DNA from: Cytophagales bacterium
GTDB taxonomy: Bacteria > Bacteroidota > Bacteroidia > Cytophagales > Cyclobacteriaceae
DNA: 64,000 nucleotides
Direction: 5' to 3'
NCBI GenBank assembly: GCA_033344775.1
Contig: JAWPMT010000004.1
Location: forward strand, 124,001 to 188,000
The notes under the pieces were generated by a model, which was not told the DNA's origin, ran no database searches, and worked only from the letters and a program-made list of their open reading frames with translations. Below, in pieces: positions 18,519-27,409 of this stretch. Each line of letters begins with the position of its first letter. Position 1 is the stretch's first letter. Made by a program: the position numbers and the translations under genes.

Positions 18519-21175
18519 AACAAAATCAACCTCCGCAATGGATCATCCACTTCTTCACATGGATCTGCAAAGAAGAGCTATTAGACGCAGTACTCGGCGA
18601 CCTATTAGAGTTGTATGAACGGCGGGTGAAACATGTTGGTCAACACAGGGCCAATTGGCTGTTTCTCTGGAATGTTCTTTGCTTCTTACAGCCTTTTGCC
18701 ATGAAAAAGCTGGAAGGTCAGACACATCTTAACAACTATGGTATGTTCAAAAATCACATCAAGACTTCTTTCCGAAGCATCAGGAAAAATGCCTGGTTTT
18801 CGGGCATCAATATCGTTGGGCTCGCCATTAGCATGTCCGTCGGCTTATTGATGATCATATTTCTCTCAGAGCTCTATTCGTTTGATCAATTCCATGAACA
18901 TAAAGACCATCTTTACCGGGTTACCACGAAAGTGGAAGGTAGCAGGGGTTTCAAAGTAGGTACTTCCTCCTATTACATTGGACAGCAACTGCAGGAAGGC
19001 GTGGCTGGTGTAGAAAAAGTACTCGTTTTACGAAACGACCTGACCGCAGACCTCAAAATAGATGAACATGCCATTGCCGTGAAAGGCTATTACGCGACAG
19101 CCTCTTTTTTTGAGGTTTTTTCATTCGAACTTCTAAAAGGGAATCCAGCTAGTGCACTCTCCAATCCGGGCAGTATAGTGCTCACTCAGTCGACAGCCAA
19201 TAAACTTTTTGGAGAGGAAAACCCACTCGGAAAGACCATGACAGTTGAAGGAAATCAGGATTTTCAAACAGGGATCATTACTGGTGTCATAGCTGACCCA
19301 CCCGTCAATTCACACATCGACTTTGATGTCCTGGCTGCGATGAAAACCGTGGAAAACAGCCCTGTCCCGCGTCGAAGAGGCTTTAAAAATGACCCGGAAG
19401 ATTGCTGGTCGAGTTATGTCTACCTCGTGCTCAGCGAACGAGCAGACTTTGCAAACATCGAAGCAGCAATGGAAGGTTTCATGGAAACCTTCAACGCCAG
19501 ATGGGACGATACTAATTTCACACACAGCCTACAGCCTCTGAGCACCTTTGTGACCGATCCGAGTTATCGCAATTTACCAGGCCCCACTTTTGCTCAAAGT
19601 AAGATTTACATCATGGCCGGGCTCACTTTGGTCGTGTTATTATCCGCATGCTTCAATTATACTAACCTGTCTTTTGCGAGAGCGCTGAGACGATTTAAGG
19701 AGATTGGTGTTCGTAAAGTCAATGGTGCAGGACGCTTTCAGATCTTCAGCCAATTCATTACAGAAGCGGTCATCATGTCCTTGATTGCGCTCATCATTGG
19801 TTTTTTACTTTTCATACTGATCAAACCGCGATTTCTGGAATTGGGCAATCCCACAACCAGTAGCCACCCCATGTTTTCGCTAGACATCACTGGCCCTGCA
19901 CTCCTTTACTTCATCGCATTTGCCCTAATTATTGGAGTAGCCGCAGGATTATTGCCTGCCCTCCTCTTGTCAAAACTTAAAGCCAATGCTTTATTCGGTG
20001 AAGTGTCTCGCGTGAAGGTCTTTACCGGAATGAGTCTACGAAAAGTGCTGAGTGTTTTTCAATTCACATTGGCCATCGGCCTGATAATGTTTGCGGTGGT
20101 CGTTCACAAACAATATCAATATGTCATGGACTATGACCTTGGTTTTGAAACTGAAAACATCATTCAGATGGAGGTTGATGAACAGTACCTCGACCTGTTA
20201 ACTAACGAGTTCGACAAACTTCCTGAGGTAATGGAAACTTCTCGTTCATCAGGTTTGATTGGGTTAACTGGTCGTGGGGGGTTTGCCATTGCATTAGATC
20301 GCAGCGATACGATCACTTTCATGCTCAATAACATCGATGGAAATTACCTTCCCATGCATGGCCTTGAAATCATTGCAGGATCGGGCTTTACCACTTCTCT
20401 AAAAGAAGGACAAGGTCTCAACTATGTGGTCGTCGATGAGCAATTTTTGAAAGCCCTCAATTTAGGATCCCCGGAAGAATCCATCGGCCGGCAAGTATGG
20501 CACCAGCGCGATGAAGATGTTAAAATGCGGATCATAGGCGTGGTGAAGGATTTTGTAAAAGTCCCACTCAATCAAATGAACAGCGAACCGATGGTATTTA
20601 TGCAAAAAGCCAGAAGCAAGTATTACCGTAGCAAAAAGTGGTTTCTGAACGTGAAAATCCAGGGTGTGGAAGTATTGGCCACCATTAACAAGCTGGCGGA
20701 CATTTATGAAAAGATCGACCCGCTGCATCCATTTCAAGCTAAGTTTTATGATGATCAGCTGGCTCAAAACTATTCACAATACCGCGCGACCTATGAAATC
20801 ACATCCTTTCTGGCGCTACTGGCAATTTCCATTTCCTCGTTTGGGTTATTGGGAATGGCGGTATTCAACACCGAGAGCCGTATGAAAGAGATAAGTATTC
20901 GAAAGGTGCTGGGAGCAGGTATTGGCAACCTCTCTACCCTGTTATCTAAAGGATTCATAGGGCTTATGCTCTTTTCAGGTTTGGTTGCAATCCCACTTAC
21001 CTACTACCTGGTCATTACTTATGTGCTGAATGAGTTTGCCTATCGTACCAATATTGGTCCGGTAGAAATCATGTCCGGTCTGATCATGGTCTTGCTCATT
21101 GGCCTGCTGACCATAGGTTGGCACATCCGGTTGGCAATCATTCAAAATCCGGCAGATATTTTGAGGAAAGAGTAG
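18515..21175 (+). CDS. FtsX/MacB-type ABC transporter permease with N-terminal prefix domain (module 2)
   Basis: I chose the ATG at 18515, which overlaps the padR stop as in module 1, giving 886 residues; an upstream in-frame start at 18473 would only add residues inside padR. The prefix (PPQWIIHFFTWICKEELLDAVLGDLLELYERRV) precedes a helix near 105-130 and a first MacB-type half, with three helices around 360-500 (FARALRRFKEIGVRKVNGAG). The second half ends with ESRMKEISIRKVLGAGIGNL and NPADILRKE. The domain order equals that of the protein at 9299. No ATPase gene is adjacent. Confidence 0.88.
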   Translation: MKQNQPPQWIIHFFTWICKEELLDAVLGDLLELYERRVKHVGQHRANWLFLWNVLCFLQPFAMKKLEGQTHLNNYGMFKNHIKTSFRSIRKNAWFSGINIVGLAISMSVGLLMIIFLSELYSFDQFHEHKDHLYRVTTKVEGSRGFKVGTSSYYIGQQLQEGVAGVEKVLVLRNDLTADLKIDEHAIAVKGYYATASFFEVFSFELLKGNPASALSNPGSIVLTQSTANKLFGEENPLGKTMTVEGNQDFQTGIITGVIADPPVNSHIDFDVLAAMKTVENSPVPRRRGFKNDPEDCWSSYVYLVLSERADFANIEAAMEGFMETFNARWDDTNFTHSLQPLSTFVTDPSYRNLPGPTFAQSKIYIMAGLTLVVLLSACFNYTNLSFARALRRFKEIGVRKVNGAGRFQIFSQFITEAVIMSLIALIIGFLLFILIKPRFLELGNPTTSSHPMFSLDITGPALLYFIAFALIIGVAAGLLPALLLSKLKANALFGEVSRVKVFTGMSLRKVLSVFQFTLAIGLIMFAVVVHKQYQYVMDYDLGFETENIIQMEVDEQYLDLLTNEFDKLPEVMETSRSSGLIGLTGRGGFAIALDRSDTITFMLNNIDGNYLPMHGLEIIAGSGFTTSLKEGQGLNYVVVDEQFLKALNLGSPEESIGRQVWHQRDEDVKMRIIGVVKDFVKVPLNQMNSEPMVFMQKARSKYYRSKKWFLNVKIQGVEVLATINKLADIYEKIDPLHPFQAKFYDDQLAQNYSQYRATYEITSFLALLAISISSFGLLGMAVFNTESRMKEISIRKVLGAGIGNLSTLLSKGFIGLMLFSGLVAIPLTYYLVITYVLNEFAYRTNIGPVEIMSGLIMVLLIGLLTIGWHIRLAIIQNPADILRKE

Positions 21176-21191
21176 TTCCATATCGATGTGT

Positions 21192-21221
21192 CCTCAGCAT
21201 CTTCAGAGAATGACGCTGAGG
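21192..21221 (+). repeat. Hairpin repeat, copy 1 (conserved loop TTCAGAGAAT)
   Basis: Stem CCTCAGC / GCTGAGG encloses a loop containing TTCAGAGAAT. The next copy at 21277 has the same loop core but a compensated stem. It lies 16 bases after the permease stop and is not followed by a T-run. Confidence 0.6.
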
Positions 21222-21276
21222 AGAGGTCAAGTCCGCATGACTACCTGACACCTATAATTAAATCTTTATCAATGTA

Positions 21277-21306
21277 CCTCAGAGTTTTCAGAGAATAACT
21301 CTGAGG
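21277..21306 (+). repeat. Hairpin repeat, copy 2 (conserved loop TTCAGAGAAT)
   Basis: Ten-base perfect stem CCTCAGAGTT / AACTCTGAGG around the loop TTCAGAGAAT, 85 bases downstream of copy 1. Both stem arms are followed by GAGA. The remaining gap to the CpxP-like gene at 21435 holds no other recognised element. Confidence 0.6.
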
Positions 21307-21434
21307 AGAATCAAATAGCTTCACCCCACCCTTACATCTTTTTTTCATACCACCGCAAGTTTTTTTGACAAGCAACATCTAAGCCTATAGTAACTCAGAA
21401 TAAAACGGACAGACGTCCACAAACGGAATTAGGT

Positions 21435-21962
21435 ATGAAAAAGACATTTTTAATCTTATTGATTGGTGTATGTACACTTGGTGCCATTGCGCAATCTGAC
21501 GAGGGCGAAAGCAGAAGTGGTTATGAGCGTGAGCACAACAGAGAAAGAAGTGAGCGTCAGCGCAATAGAGACCGGGGTGAAAGAACTGAGCGTCAGCGCA
21601 ACAGAGCCCGAGGTGAACGAAGTGGTCATTTGCGTGAAAGAGGCATAGCCATGCTTAATCTTACTGATGCGCAGAAGGATCAGATGAAGATGATGCGCAT
21701 TGCGCACGAAAAGGCGATCAAAAGTGACCAGCAGACGCTGAAGTTGAAGATGGTGGAGTTGAGTAATCTGGTAGCTAATGACGATCCCAGCGAGCAAGAG
21801 GTCAGCAAGTTGACGGATGAGATTGGAGGGTTGCAAACCGCCTTATTGAAAGCGCAAATTGCTCATCGCATTGAAGTACGGACCATTTTGGATGAAGAGC
21901 AGAAGTTGAAGTTTGACAAAATGAAATTAAGACGAGGGCCAGCAGGAAAAAGAGGTATGTAG
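21435..21962 (+). CDS. CpxP/Spy-like periplasmic protein with Arg/Glu-rich tandem repeat
   Basis: A 175-residue secreted protein. A signal peptide (residues 1-19, ending GAIAQ) is followed by an extremely charged Arg/Glu/Asn segment. From about 72 on comes a helical LTDAQKDQMKMMRIAHEKAIKSD, ANDDPSEQEVSKLTDEIGGLQTAL and LDEEQKLKFDKMK pattern, which is the CpxP/Spy (LTxxQ) fold of periplasmic chaperones and metal-stress sensors. Residues 39-50 and 51-62 are a tandem 12-residue duplication. It lies 150 bases upstream of a sigma-factor operon containing another CpxP-like gene, so the two probably serve the same envelope response. Confidence 0.75.
   Translation: MKKTFLILLIGVCTLGAIAQSDEGESRSGYEREHNRERSERQRNRDRGERTERQRNRARGERSGHLRERGIAMLNLTDAQKDQMKMMRIAHEKAIKSDQQTLKLKMVELSNLVANDDPSEQEVSKLTDEIGGLQTALLKAQIAHRIEVRTILDEEQKLKFDKMKLRRGPAGKRGM
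21549..21620 (+). repeat. 36-base tandem duplication inside the CpxP-like gene
   Basis: Two in-frame 36-base units encode SERQRNRDRGER and TERQRNRARGER. The DNA units differ at several positions, so the duplication is not brand new. Confidence 0.8.
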
Positions 21963-22112
21963 TTTAGGTCGTTATCGGGGCTTCTCAGCGGTGGGGGGTC
22001 CTGATTCATCATGACTTGTTCTCCCATTACACTTTTGAAAAGCGGGATCAAAGTCAAACATCCATAGCAAGTTTTGCCACTCAATAAATTAGCTTTAACT
22101 CGACGTTAATAA

Positions 22113-22703
22113 ATGGCCTTTGCGCATGCGACATCAATTGAATTGCCCCGGGTGACGGAGACAGGACCTACCCATAGCATCGCCCCTGACTTTGGTGCAC
22201 TTGTAGATCAATATCAGGGATTGGTTTATAATACCTGTCTGGGATTCCTTAAAAATGCAGAAGATGCGGAGGATATGGCTCAGGAGGTATTTATGGAGGC
22301 ATTTCGGTCGATTGATAAGTTCCGAGGGGAAGCAAATCTGAAAACATGGTTGTATCGGATTGCAGTCAATAAATCCCTGGAAGCCATTCGCAAAAACAAT
22401 CGGCAAAAGCGGAAAGGAGATACCATGAGCATTTCGCAGGAAATGGAAGTGGGAAGTGAACGATTTTATCATCCGGGTGTTGTGCTGGAACAAAAGGAAA
22501 GAAGCGCCATTTTGTTTGATGCCATTGAGCAATTGGCCGAACACCAACAGGCAGCTTTTACTTTGCACAAAGTTGATGGCCTGAGTTATGAAGAAATCGC
22601 CAAAGTATTGGATAAAAGCGTGGCATCTGTGGAATCATTGCTGCACCGTGCCAAAAGTAATTTGAAGAAGATATTAAAAGCGTACTATGAAGCCTCTGAA
22701 TGA
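22113..22703 (+). CDS. ECF-type RNA polymerase sigma factor
   Basis: A 196-residue sigma-70 family protein. Region 2 (FGALVDQYQGLVYNTCLGFLKNAEDAEDMAQEVFMEAF...TWLYRIAVNKSLEAIRK) is at about 28-95, and region 4 (AIEQLAEHQQAAFTLHKVDGLSYEEIAKVLDKSVASVESLLHRAKSNLKK) is at about 135-190. It overlaps the next gene by 17 bases. Gene order sigma - small membrane protein - CpxP-like protein suggests an envelope-stress regulator with an anti-sigma partner. Confidence 0.93.
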   Translation: MAFAHATSIELPRVTETGPTHSIAPDFGALVDQYQGLVYNTCLGFLKNAEDAEDMAQEVFMEAFRSIDKFRGEANLKTWLYRIAVNKSLEAIRKNNRQKRKGDTMSISQEMEVGSERFYHPGVVLEQKERSAILFDAIEQLAEHQQAAFTLHKVDGLSYEEIAKVLDKSVASVESLLHRAKSNLKKILKAYYEASE

Positions 22704-22989
22704 AGAAATCGAAGCGACCCTCAATAGCCTTGAGGGATTAAAACCCGCACAACCCGGTCCGGATTTCAAGTCGAAAGTAATGGCCCGATGGGAAGAGTCA
22801 TCCAAGGGAGATGAATGGCTTCGGTACCTTAAATATGGCATCGCAGCCATGATCCTCATGGCCATGGTGAATGTCATTACCCTTTTAAATCGTGGGACTA
22901 CCACTGCTCCTCAAACAGACCAATTCACGGCACAGGTAGTCGACCAGTACCTGGACGCTTCGGACATTTATGAAAGTAGCTATGAGTAA
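22687..22989 (+). CDS. Small single-pass membrane protein, probable anti-sigma partner
   Basis: A 100-residue protein with a cytoplasmic N-terminus (NEEIEATLNSLEGLKPAQPGPDFKSKVMARW), one transmembrane helix at about 50-70 (IAAMILMAMVNVITLL) and a short periplasmic tail. It overlaps both its neighbours (17 and 20 bases), a sign of tight translational coupling. Size, topology and place directly after an ECF sigma gene fit an anti-sigma factor, but no zinc-binding HxxxCxxC motif is present, so the role is inferred from context. Confidence 0.75.
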   Translation: MKPLNEEIEATLNSLEGLKPAQPGPDFKSKVMARWEESSKGDEWLRYLKYGIAAMILMAMVNVITLLNRGTTTAPQTDQFTAQVVDQYLDASDIYESSYE

Positions 22990-23473
22990 GCAAACAAAAA
23001 GCCTGACCATTCTTACGATTGCGATGCTAGTACTCAACATTGTATTACTAGGTGTCATTTTCTTTGATGGCGATGAGCATCATCACCGAAGAAGAGCCGG
23101 AGACCGACGTGAAGGCGACCGCAGAGAACATTTCGAACGTAGGATGTCAAGACATCTTGGCCTTGACGATGCTCAAAAGGAAGCTTACGAAAAGCTGCAT
23201 AATACCCACAAGAAGGAATTTTGGCAGCTTAGCAAAGCCATATTCGAAACCAAAAAGAGGATCAGCGAATCACTTGCTGTAGATCAGGAAACTGAAGCCA
23301 GGAAACTACTCATGCAACTGGACAGTCTGCATCAAGTCAGGGAACAAAAGTACTTCGATCATACCCAGGCTATCTTCACCCTATTTACCCCTGAGCAACG
23401 ACAGAAATTCCTCGAAACCCTCGACAAGGTCGGTGACGAGCACAGGAAGAAGCGCAGGAGAAGGGATGATTAA
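22970..23473 (+). CDS. CpxP/Spy-like periplasmic protein (heavy-metal-resistance family)
   Basis: A 167-residue protein with an N-terminal signal anchor (residues 8-30, LTILTIAMLVLNIVLLGVIFF), then a His/Arg/Asp-rich segment (DGDEHHHRRRAGDRREGDRRE). A helical domain from about 50 on contains LGLDDAQKEAYEKLHNTHKKEFWQ and LFTPEQRQKFLETLDKV. This is the CpxP/Spy LTxxQ-type fold. The His cluster could bind metal. It is the third gene of the sigma operon and the likely output or feedback sensor of that system. Confidence 0.78.
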   Translation: MKVAMSKQTKSLTILTIAMLVLNIVLLGVIFFDGDEHHHRRRAGDRREGDRREHFERRMSRHLGLDDAQKEAYEKLHNTHKKEFWQLSKAIFETKKRISESLAVDQETEARKLLMQLDSLHQVREQKYFDHTQAIFTLFTPEQRQKFLETLDKVGDEHRKKRRRRDD

Positions 23474-23669
23474 TTGATCAAAAGTCTTTCTGTTGGTCAT
23501 TGAATATTTCCTGATAAACACCCACAATTCCTACCTAAAATTATCATTGTCTTAATTTCATTTTCCCCTGTAGAAAGGCATTCGTATTCCCTGATATAAA
23601 TCAGTTTCAAAACCGGAACAATATCAGTTTCGTTGACAATTCCAGGGCTATCATTGCAGCAAAAATCAC

Positions 23670-25058
23670 ATGGCTGATTCCAGGATATTTGCCTTAAGTC
23701 ACTATTTGAAAGAAAGATGGCCATTGAAGAAAAAGCTGACTTTCTTCCTGGGTTCTGTATTGGTGGCATTCGCCGTTTCCCGAATGCTCATCGATCCGAG
23801 TATGATGCCTCAGCAATCCAACGGGCTTTTTATTCTGATTCTCGCTTCTCTGCTTTGGATCACTGAAGCCATCCCGTCTTTTGCAGTCAGTTTTCTGGTC
23901 CTGGGATTTTCCATTTACCTCCTCGACGACTTCAATCCCACAACCATCAATCCGGAATGGAAAGAATACACGGCACAATGGAGCAGCACTGTGATGTGGT
24001 TGTTTCTGGGTGGGTTCATTCTTGCTGAAGGGGCACACAAGACAGGGTTTGATCGATATTTTTCAAGGATGGTCCTTTCCTTCTTTGGAACTAAACCTCA
24101 ATGGGTGCTATTCGGAGTAATGATCACTACGGGTGTATTGAGCATGTTCATCTCCAATACCGCTACAGCCGTGATGATGCTCTCTATTGTATCACCAGTA
24201 GTTGCTAAACTTCAATCAAAAAATCCGTATAGGAAGGGATTGCTGCTCGGCATTGCTATTGCTGCAACAGTATCCGGTATGGGTACCATCATTGGATCCG
24301 CACCTAATGCCATCGCAGTGGGTAACCTCGCCGAACAAGGTATCACGATCACATTCACCGAATGGATGCTAGTAGGCGTTCCCATAAGTCTACTGTTACT
24401 CCTTTTAGGCTGGATACTCTTATTGAAATTTTATCCTAGCTCAGAAGATCACGTAGAAGTCAGGCAAGAACAACCAGATACAAGAAGTTCTACATTCCGA
24501 ATCGTGACCATCACTTTTTTCGTGACCGTATTACTTTGGATGAGTTCCGGAGCGCACGGCATTCCAGTTCCGGTAATCGCCTTTATCCCGATCATCGTCC
24601 TCACCGTCACCGGAATCCTTGGAGCTAAGGACATGCGCAATGTTCCCTGGGATACCTTGATTCTAATTGTTGGAGGCCTGATCCTCGGAGATGTGATACG
24701 AAAATCAGCATTGGCAACACTTTTTATCGAGCTATTCCCGCAATTTGATCAACCCTTTCTTGTGTTGTTATTGCTCGGGTTGGCCACCTCTGGTCTCTCC
24801 AATCTGATGAGTAATACCGCCACCGCCGGGATCATCATACCGCTGGTATCATTGATGTTGCCCAACCATCCGATAGAAGCAAGTGTCATTGTCGGTTTGT
24901 CTTGTAGTACAGCCCTGCTTCTCCCTATTTCCACACCACCTAATTCAGTGGTCTATTCTTCCGGTGTGCTATCGATTAAAGACTTTAGACTAGTCGGTGT
25001 AATCATCGGCATACTGGGAGTAGTTGCGATCTCGATATTGACGTTTGTGATGCATTAG
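23670..25058 (+). CDS. SLC13/DASS family sodium-coupled anion transporter
   Basis: A 462-residue inner-membrane transporter with about 11-13 helices. The two SNT motifs that bind the substrate carboxylate or sulfate in DASS transporters are at 162-164 (FISNTATAVMM) and 381-383 (LMSNTATAGII), in the expected inverted-repeat halves. GSAPNAIAVG and STPPNSVVYSSG follow each. Likely substrates are dicarboxylates, or sulfate or phosphate; motifs do not separate these. It is monocistronic, with gaps of 197 and 180 bases on its two sides that show no clear signals. Confidence 0.93.
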   Translation: MADSRIFALSHYLKERWPLKKKLTFFLGSVLVAFAVSRMLIDPSMMPQQSNGLFILILASLLWITEAIPSFAVSFLVLGFSIYLLDDFNPTTINPEWKEYTAQWSSTVMWLFLGGFILAEGAHKTGFDRYFSRMVLSFFGTKPQWVLFGVMITTGVLSMFISNTATAVMMLSIVSPVVAKLQSKNPYRKGLLLGIAIAATVSGMGTIIGSAPNAIAVGNLAEQGITITFTEWMLVGVPISLLLLLLGWILLLKFYPSSEDHVEVRQEQPDTRSSTFRIVTITFFVTVLLWMSSGAHGIPVPVIAFIPIIVLTVTGILGAKDMRNVPWDTLILIVGGLILGDVIRKSALATLFIELFPQFDQPFLVLLLLGLATSGLSNLMSNTATAGIIIPLVSLMLPNHPIEASVIVGLSCSTALLLPISTPPNSVVYSSGVLSIKDFRLVGVIIGILGVVAISILTFVMH

Positions 25059-25238
25059 CAGCCGTGATCATGCTCTGAATCCGCGATTATTTTGGCCATA
25101 AGCATTAAGGCATTTGCCATGCGACAAGCACTACAGATTGATAGACATTCCAACTTTCATTAACTTTTTACTGAAAAGTGTAATTCTTGTGTTTTTCTTC
25201 AACTAACCTAACAATGAAGAACAGAAGCTCAGATCGAA

Positions 25239-25751
25239 TTGAACCATAAATCACTGGAACAACCATTCCTGGACCAAATAATTAAGTCCCAAGGCATTAT
25301 CCACCGCATCTGTCAGATGTATGCTTCTGACACCCATGAAAGGCAGGACCTGTTTCAGGAAATCCTGATCCAATTATGGAAATCCTACCCTTCCTTTCAG
25401 GGCAGGTCCAAATTCTCAACATGGTTATACAGGGTCAGCCTTAATGTGGCCATCCAAAACCTGCGGGTTTATAAACGTCGACCAGATCGTACCGGAACAT
25501 TAGCCCAGGTCCCCGAATTTCCGGAAATGCCAGAGGAAGATCAGTTTGAAGAAAAACTGCAATGGTTTCATCAGGCTTTAGAACAACTAAGCCCCATCGA
25601 CAAAGCCATCGTTATGTTATATCTGGAAGAGAAGGACAATGAAGAGATAGCGGCCATTGTGGGTATCAGTCAAAACTATGTGCGGGTAAAAATGAACCGG
25701 ATCAAAACCAAACTCAGTAAAATATCCAAAACCAGTTATCATGGAGCTTGA
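25239..25751 (+). CDS. ECF-type RNA polymerase sigma factor (TTG start)
   Basis: A 170-residue sigma factor. Region 2 (FLDQIIKSQGIIHRICQMYASDTHERQDLFQEILIQLWKSYPSF...STWLYRVSLNVAIQNLRVYKRR) begins almost at the N-terminus, which requires the TTG start at 25239. An ATG at 25214 is out of frame and the next in-frame ATG would delete part of region 2. Region 4 is at about 110-165 (ALEQLSPIDKAIVMLYLEEKDNEEIAAIVGISQNYVRVKMNRIKTKL). It overlaps the next gene by 11 bases. Confidence 0.9.
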   Translation: MNHKSLEQPFLDQIIKSQGIIHRICQMYASDTHERQDLFQEILIQLWKSYPSFQGRSKFSTWLYRVSLNVAIQNLRVYKRRPDRTGTLAQVPEFPEMPEEDQFEEKLQWFHQALEQLSPIDKAIVMLYLEEKDNEEIAAIVGISQNYVRVKMNRIKTKLSKISKTSYHGA

Positions 25752-26400
25752 CGAACTAAAATCACACTGGAAACGACTTTCCGGCGAGGAAAATCAACGC
25801 TCGGTACACGCATCCAAAATCCACGAAATGATCACAATGAGATCTAAATCCTTCATTTCCAGTGCCACCATAAAGGTTCGAAATAAAGCACGCGCGGCAT
25901 CAACTGTTGGCACACTATCCCTGGTTTTAAGTTTAGTGATGCTTTTCATGAAAGAAGAAGGGCCATCCTTTTTAAGCGAACACATTTCAAATCACACGCT
26001 ATTTACCATGTTGATCTTCATGTCGTTCTTCGTACTTGTTGTTGCCTGGTTCAACCGACAACAGTTCCTCAAACTTCGAGCCCTGGAAACATCGGCGAGT
26101 AATATCCGGGAAGCACTAACAGACACCATTCTTCGCATTCGAAGTGTAATGAGGGCCAGTATCCTCAGCGATTCCATTGGGGCTCCCATCATTGTATGTT
26201 GGATCACCTACATTCAGCTATACTGGGACACGGGATTTATCTGGGACATTCGCATGCTAAGCCTTACAGTTATCACTGCTTTCAGCATACCGATCCTTCA
26301 TCTCATTGCCAAATCTGGTCAACGAGCCAAGTACGGAACACATCTTACTGAACTGGAACGCTGCCTGGCAGAACTCGACTCTCCTACCTCTGAAGCATAG
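25741..26400 (+). CDS. Four-helix membrane protein coupled to sigma factor
   Basis: A 219-residue protein beginning MELDELKSHWKRLSG, a start seen in sigma-linked membrane proteins of Bacteroidota. The N-terminal 60 residues are cytoplasmic and basic. Hydrophobic segments are at about 55-70, 87-105, 145-165 and 172-192 (TVGTLSLVLSLVMLF, HTLFTMLIFMSFFVLVVAWF, SIGAPIIVCWITYIQLYW, MLSLTVITAFSIPILHLI). Overlap with the sigma gene suggests it controls that sigma factor, possibly as an atypical anti-sigma factor; no enzymatic motif is visible. Confidence 0.72.
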   Translation: MELDELKSHWKRLSGEENQRSVHASKIHEMITMRSKSFISSATIKVRNKARAASTVGTLSLVLSLVMLFMKEEGPSFLSEHISNHTLFTMLIFMSFFVLVVAWFNRQQFLKLRALETSASNIREALTDTILRIRSVMRASILSDSIGAPIIVCWITYIQLYWDTGFIWDIRMLSLTVITAFSIPILHLIAKSGQRAKYGTHLTELERCLAELDSPTSEA

Positions 26401-26404
26401 CATC

Positions 26405-26569
26405 ATGAACGCAAAACACGTAAAATACCTTTCTATTGTCGGATTGACTTTTGTCATTTCAGGCATGACCTCTATTTCCAATCATCCCAAACTTGGTGCC
26501 TTAGTCGCATTGACAGGAGGATTAATGGTCCTATTCAGTAAATGGTACCGAGAGCGAAGACTTGAATGA
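26405..26569 (+). CDS. 54-residue two-helix membrane protein
   Basis: A short ORF four bases after the preceding stop, in the same transcript. The protein (MNAKHVKYLSIVGLTFVISG..., then LGALVALTGGLMVLFSKWYRERRLE) has two hydrophobic helices and a basic C-terminus, a common layout for small membrane partners. A longer in-frame reading from 26306 would overlap the upstream gene heavily, so I use the ATG at 26405. Confidence 0.55.
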   Translation: MNAKHVKYLSIVGLTFVISGMTSISNHPKLGALVALTGGLMVLFSKWYRERRLE

Positions 26570-26734
26570 AAGCATTCGTGATCAAACCGAATTCACTTGG
26601 AGGAATATGATTCATCACTGATCATTAGTGATTGAGTTGATAGTAATTTGGTTTCTACATTTAACAAGGAACCTGCCTCGTTCTGGTGAACCATTTTGGG
26701 TGTATTCAAAGCAACCAACTAATTCATCAAGCAT

Positions 26735-26763
26735 AAAAAAAGCCCGTCCTGAGACGAGCTTTC
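26735..26763 (-). terminator. Rho-independent terminator after the exported beta-rich protein gene
   Basis: Reading the minus strand, stem AAAGCTCGTC / GACGGGCTTT with loop TCAG is followed by seven T. It lies about 30 bases past the stop of the gene at 26792. Confidence 0.85.
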
Positions 26764-26791
26764 CAAACTATCTATGTATTTACTAAAGTGC

Positions 26792-27409
26792 TTATTTCAA
26801 TGCGAGTACTCGCTCATCTACCAGATTACCCTCCAGGAAGAACTGCAATGTCACATCACCCTGTACGTTGCGGAAAGTGAACAGATCCTTGATCTCCTCC
26901 TTGCTGGCATACGTCCCGGTATACAGTGCATTACCCTGATCATCGTTGAGTGAATAGGCAAGCTTCGCTCCGGATTGGTTGGTACCAACAAGTGCATAAG
27001 CATCCCCTTCAACTCCAACCAGCATCAGTTGAGAAGCCTGGAATCGCGCTTGTGCGGCAGTCTGTGCAGCAGCTTGCGATACTGATACAGATTCCTCGTA
27101 CTTATAATCTCCGGACTTCAACACAAACGTGTAATCACCATCTGGCAAAAACGACAGATCAAAATCCTTCGCAAATCCTTCCGAGGAAACGTTGGATTTG
27201 TAAAGCAATCTGCCTTCATGATCCTTTAATTGAAGTTGGATGTTCTGCTGGGCAGCAGCCGCATAGATCATACGGAATTGACGATCGTCTACCGAGAATA
27301 ACTTACACTGTGGCTCCACATATAGTGAATCGAGTGTAGCATTGGCATTAGAAGTGGTAACACTTAAAACTATTAAAAGTGTCGCCATGAGTTTAACCAT
27401 TGTTCTCAT
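26792..27409 (-). CDS. Exported protein of unknown function, beta-rich
   Basis: A 205-residue secreted protein. Signal peptide about residues 1-24 (MRTMVKLMATLLIVLSVTTS, cleaved near NANA). The mature part has two similar beta-sandwich-like halves: LQLKDHEGRLLYKSNVSSEGF...DFDLSFLPDGDYTFVLKSGDYKYEESVSV, and KLAYSLNDDQGNALYTGTYASKEEIKDLFTFRNVQGDVTLQFFLEG. Each reads like the extensible G-D-Y-x-F/V domain common in Bacteroidota secreted proteins. An Ala/Gln-rich stretch (AAAQTAAQARFQAS) links them. It has its own terminator and an AT-rich upstream region, so it is monocistronic. Confidence 0.75.
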   Translation of the reverse strand: MRTMVKLMATLLIVLSVTTSNANATLDSLYVEPQCKLFSVDDRQFRMIYAAAAQQNIQLQLKDHEGRLLYKSNVSSEGFAKDFDLSFLPDGDYTFVLKSGDYKYEESVSVSQAAAQTAAQARFQASQLMLVGVEGDAYALVGTNQSGAKLAYSLNDDQGNALYTGTYASKEEIKDLFTFRNVQGDVTLQFFLEGNLVDERVLALK

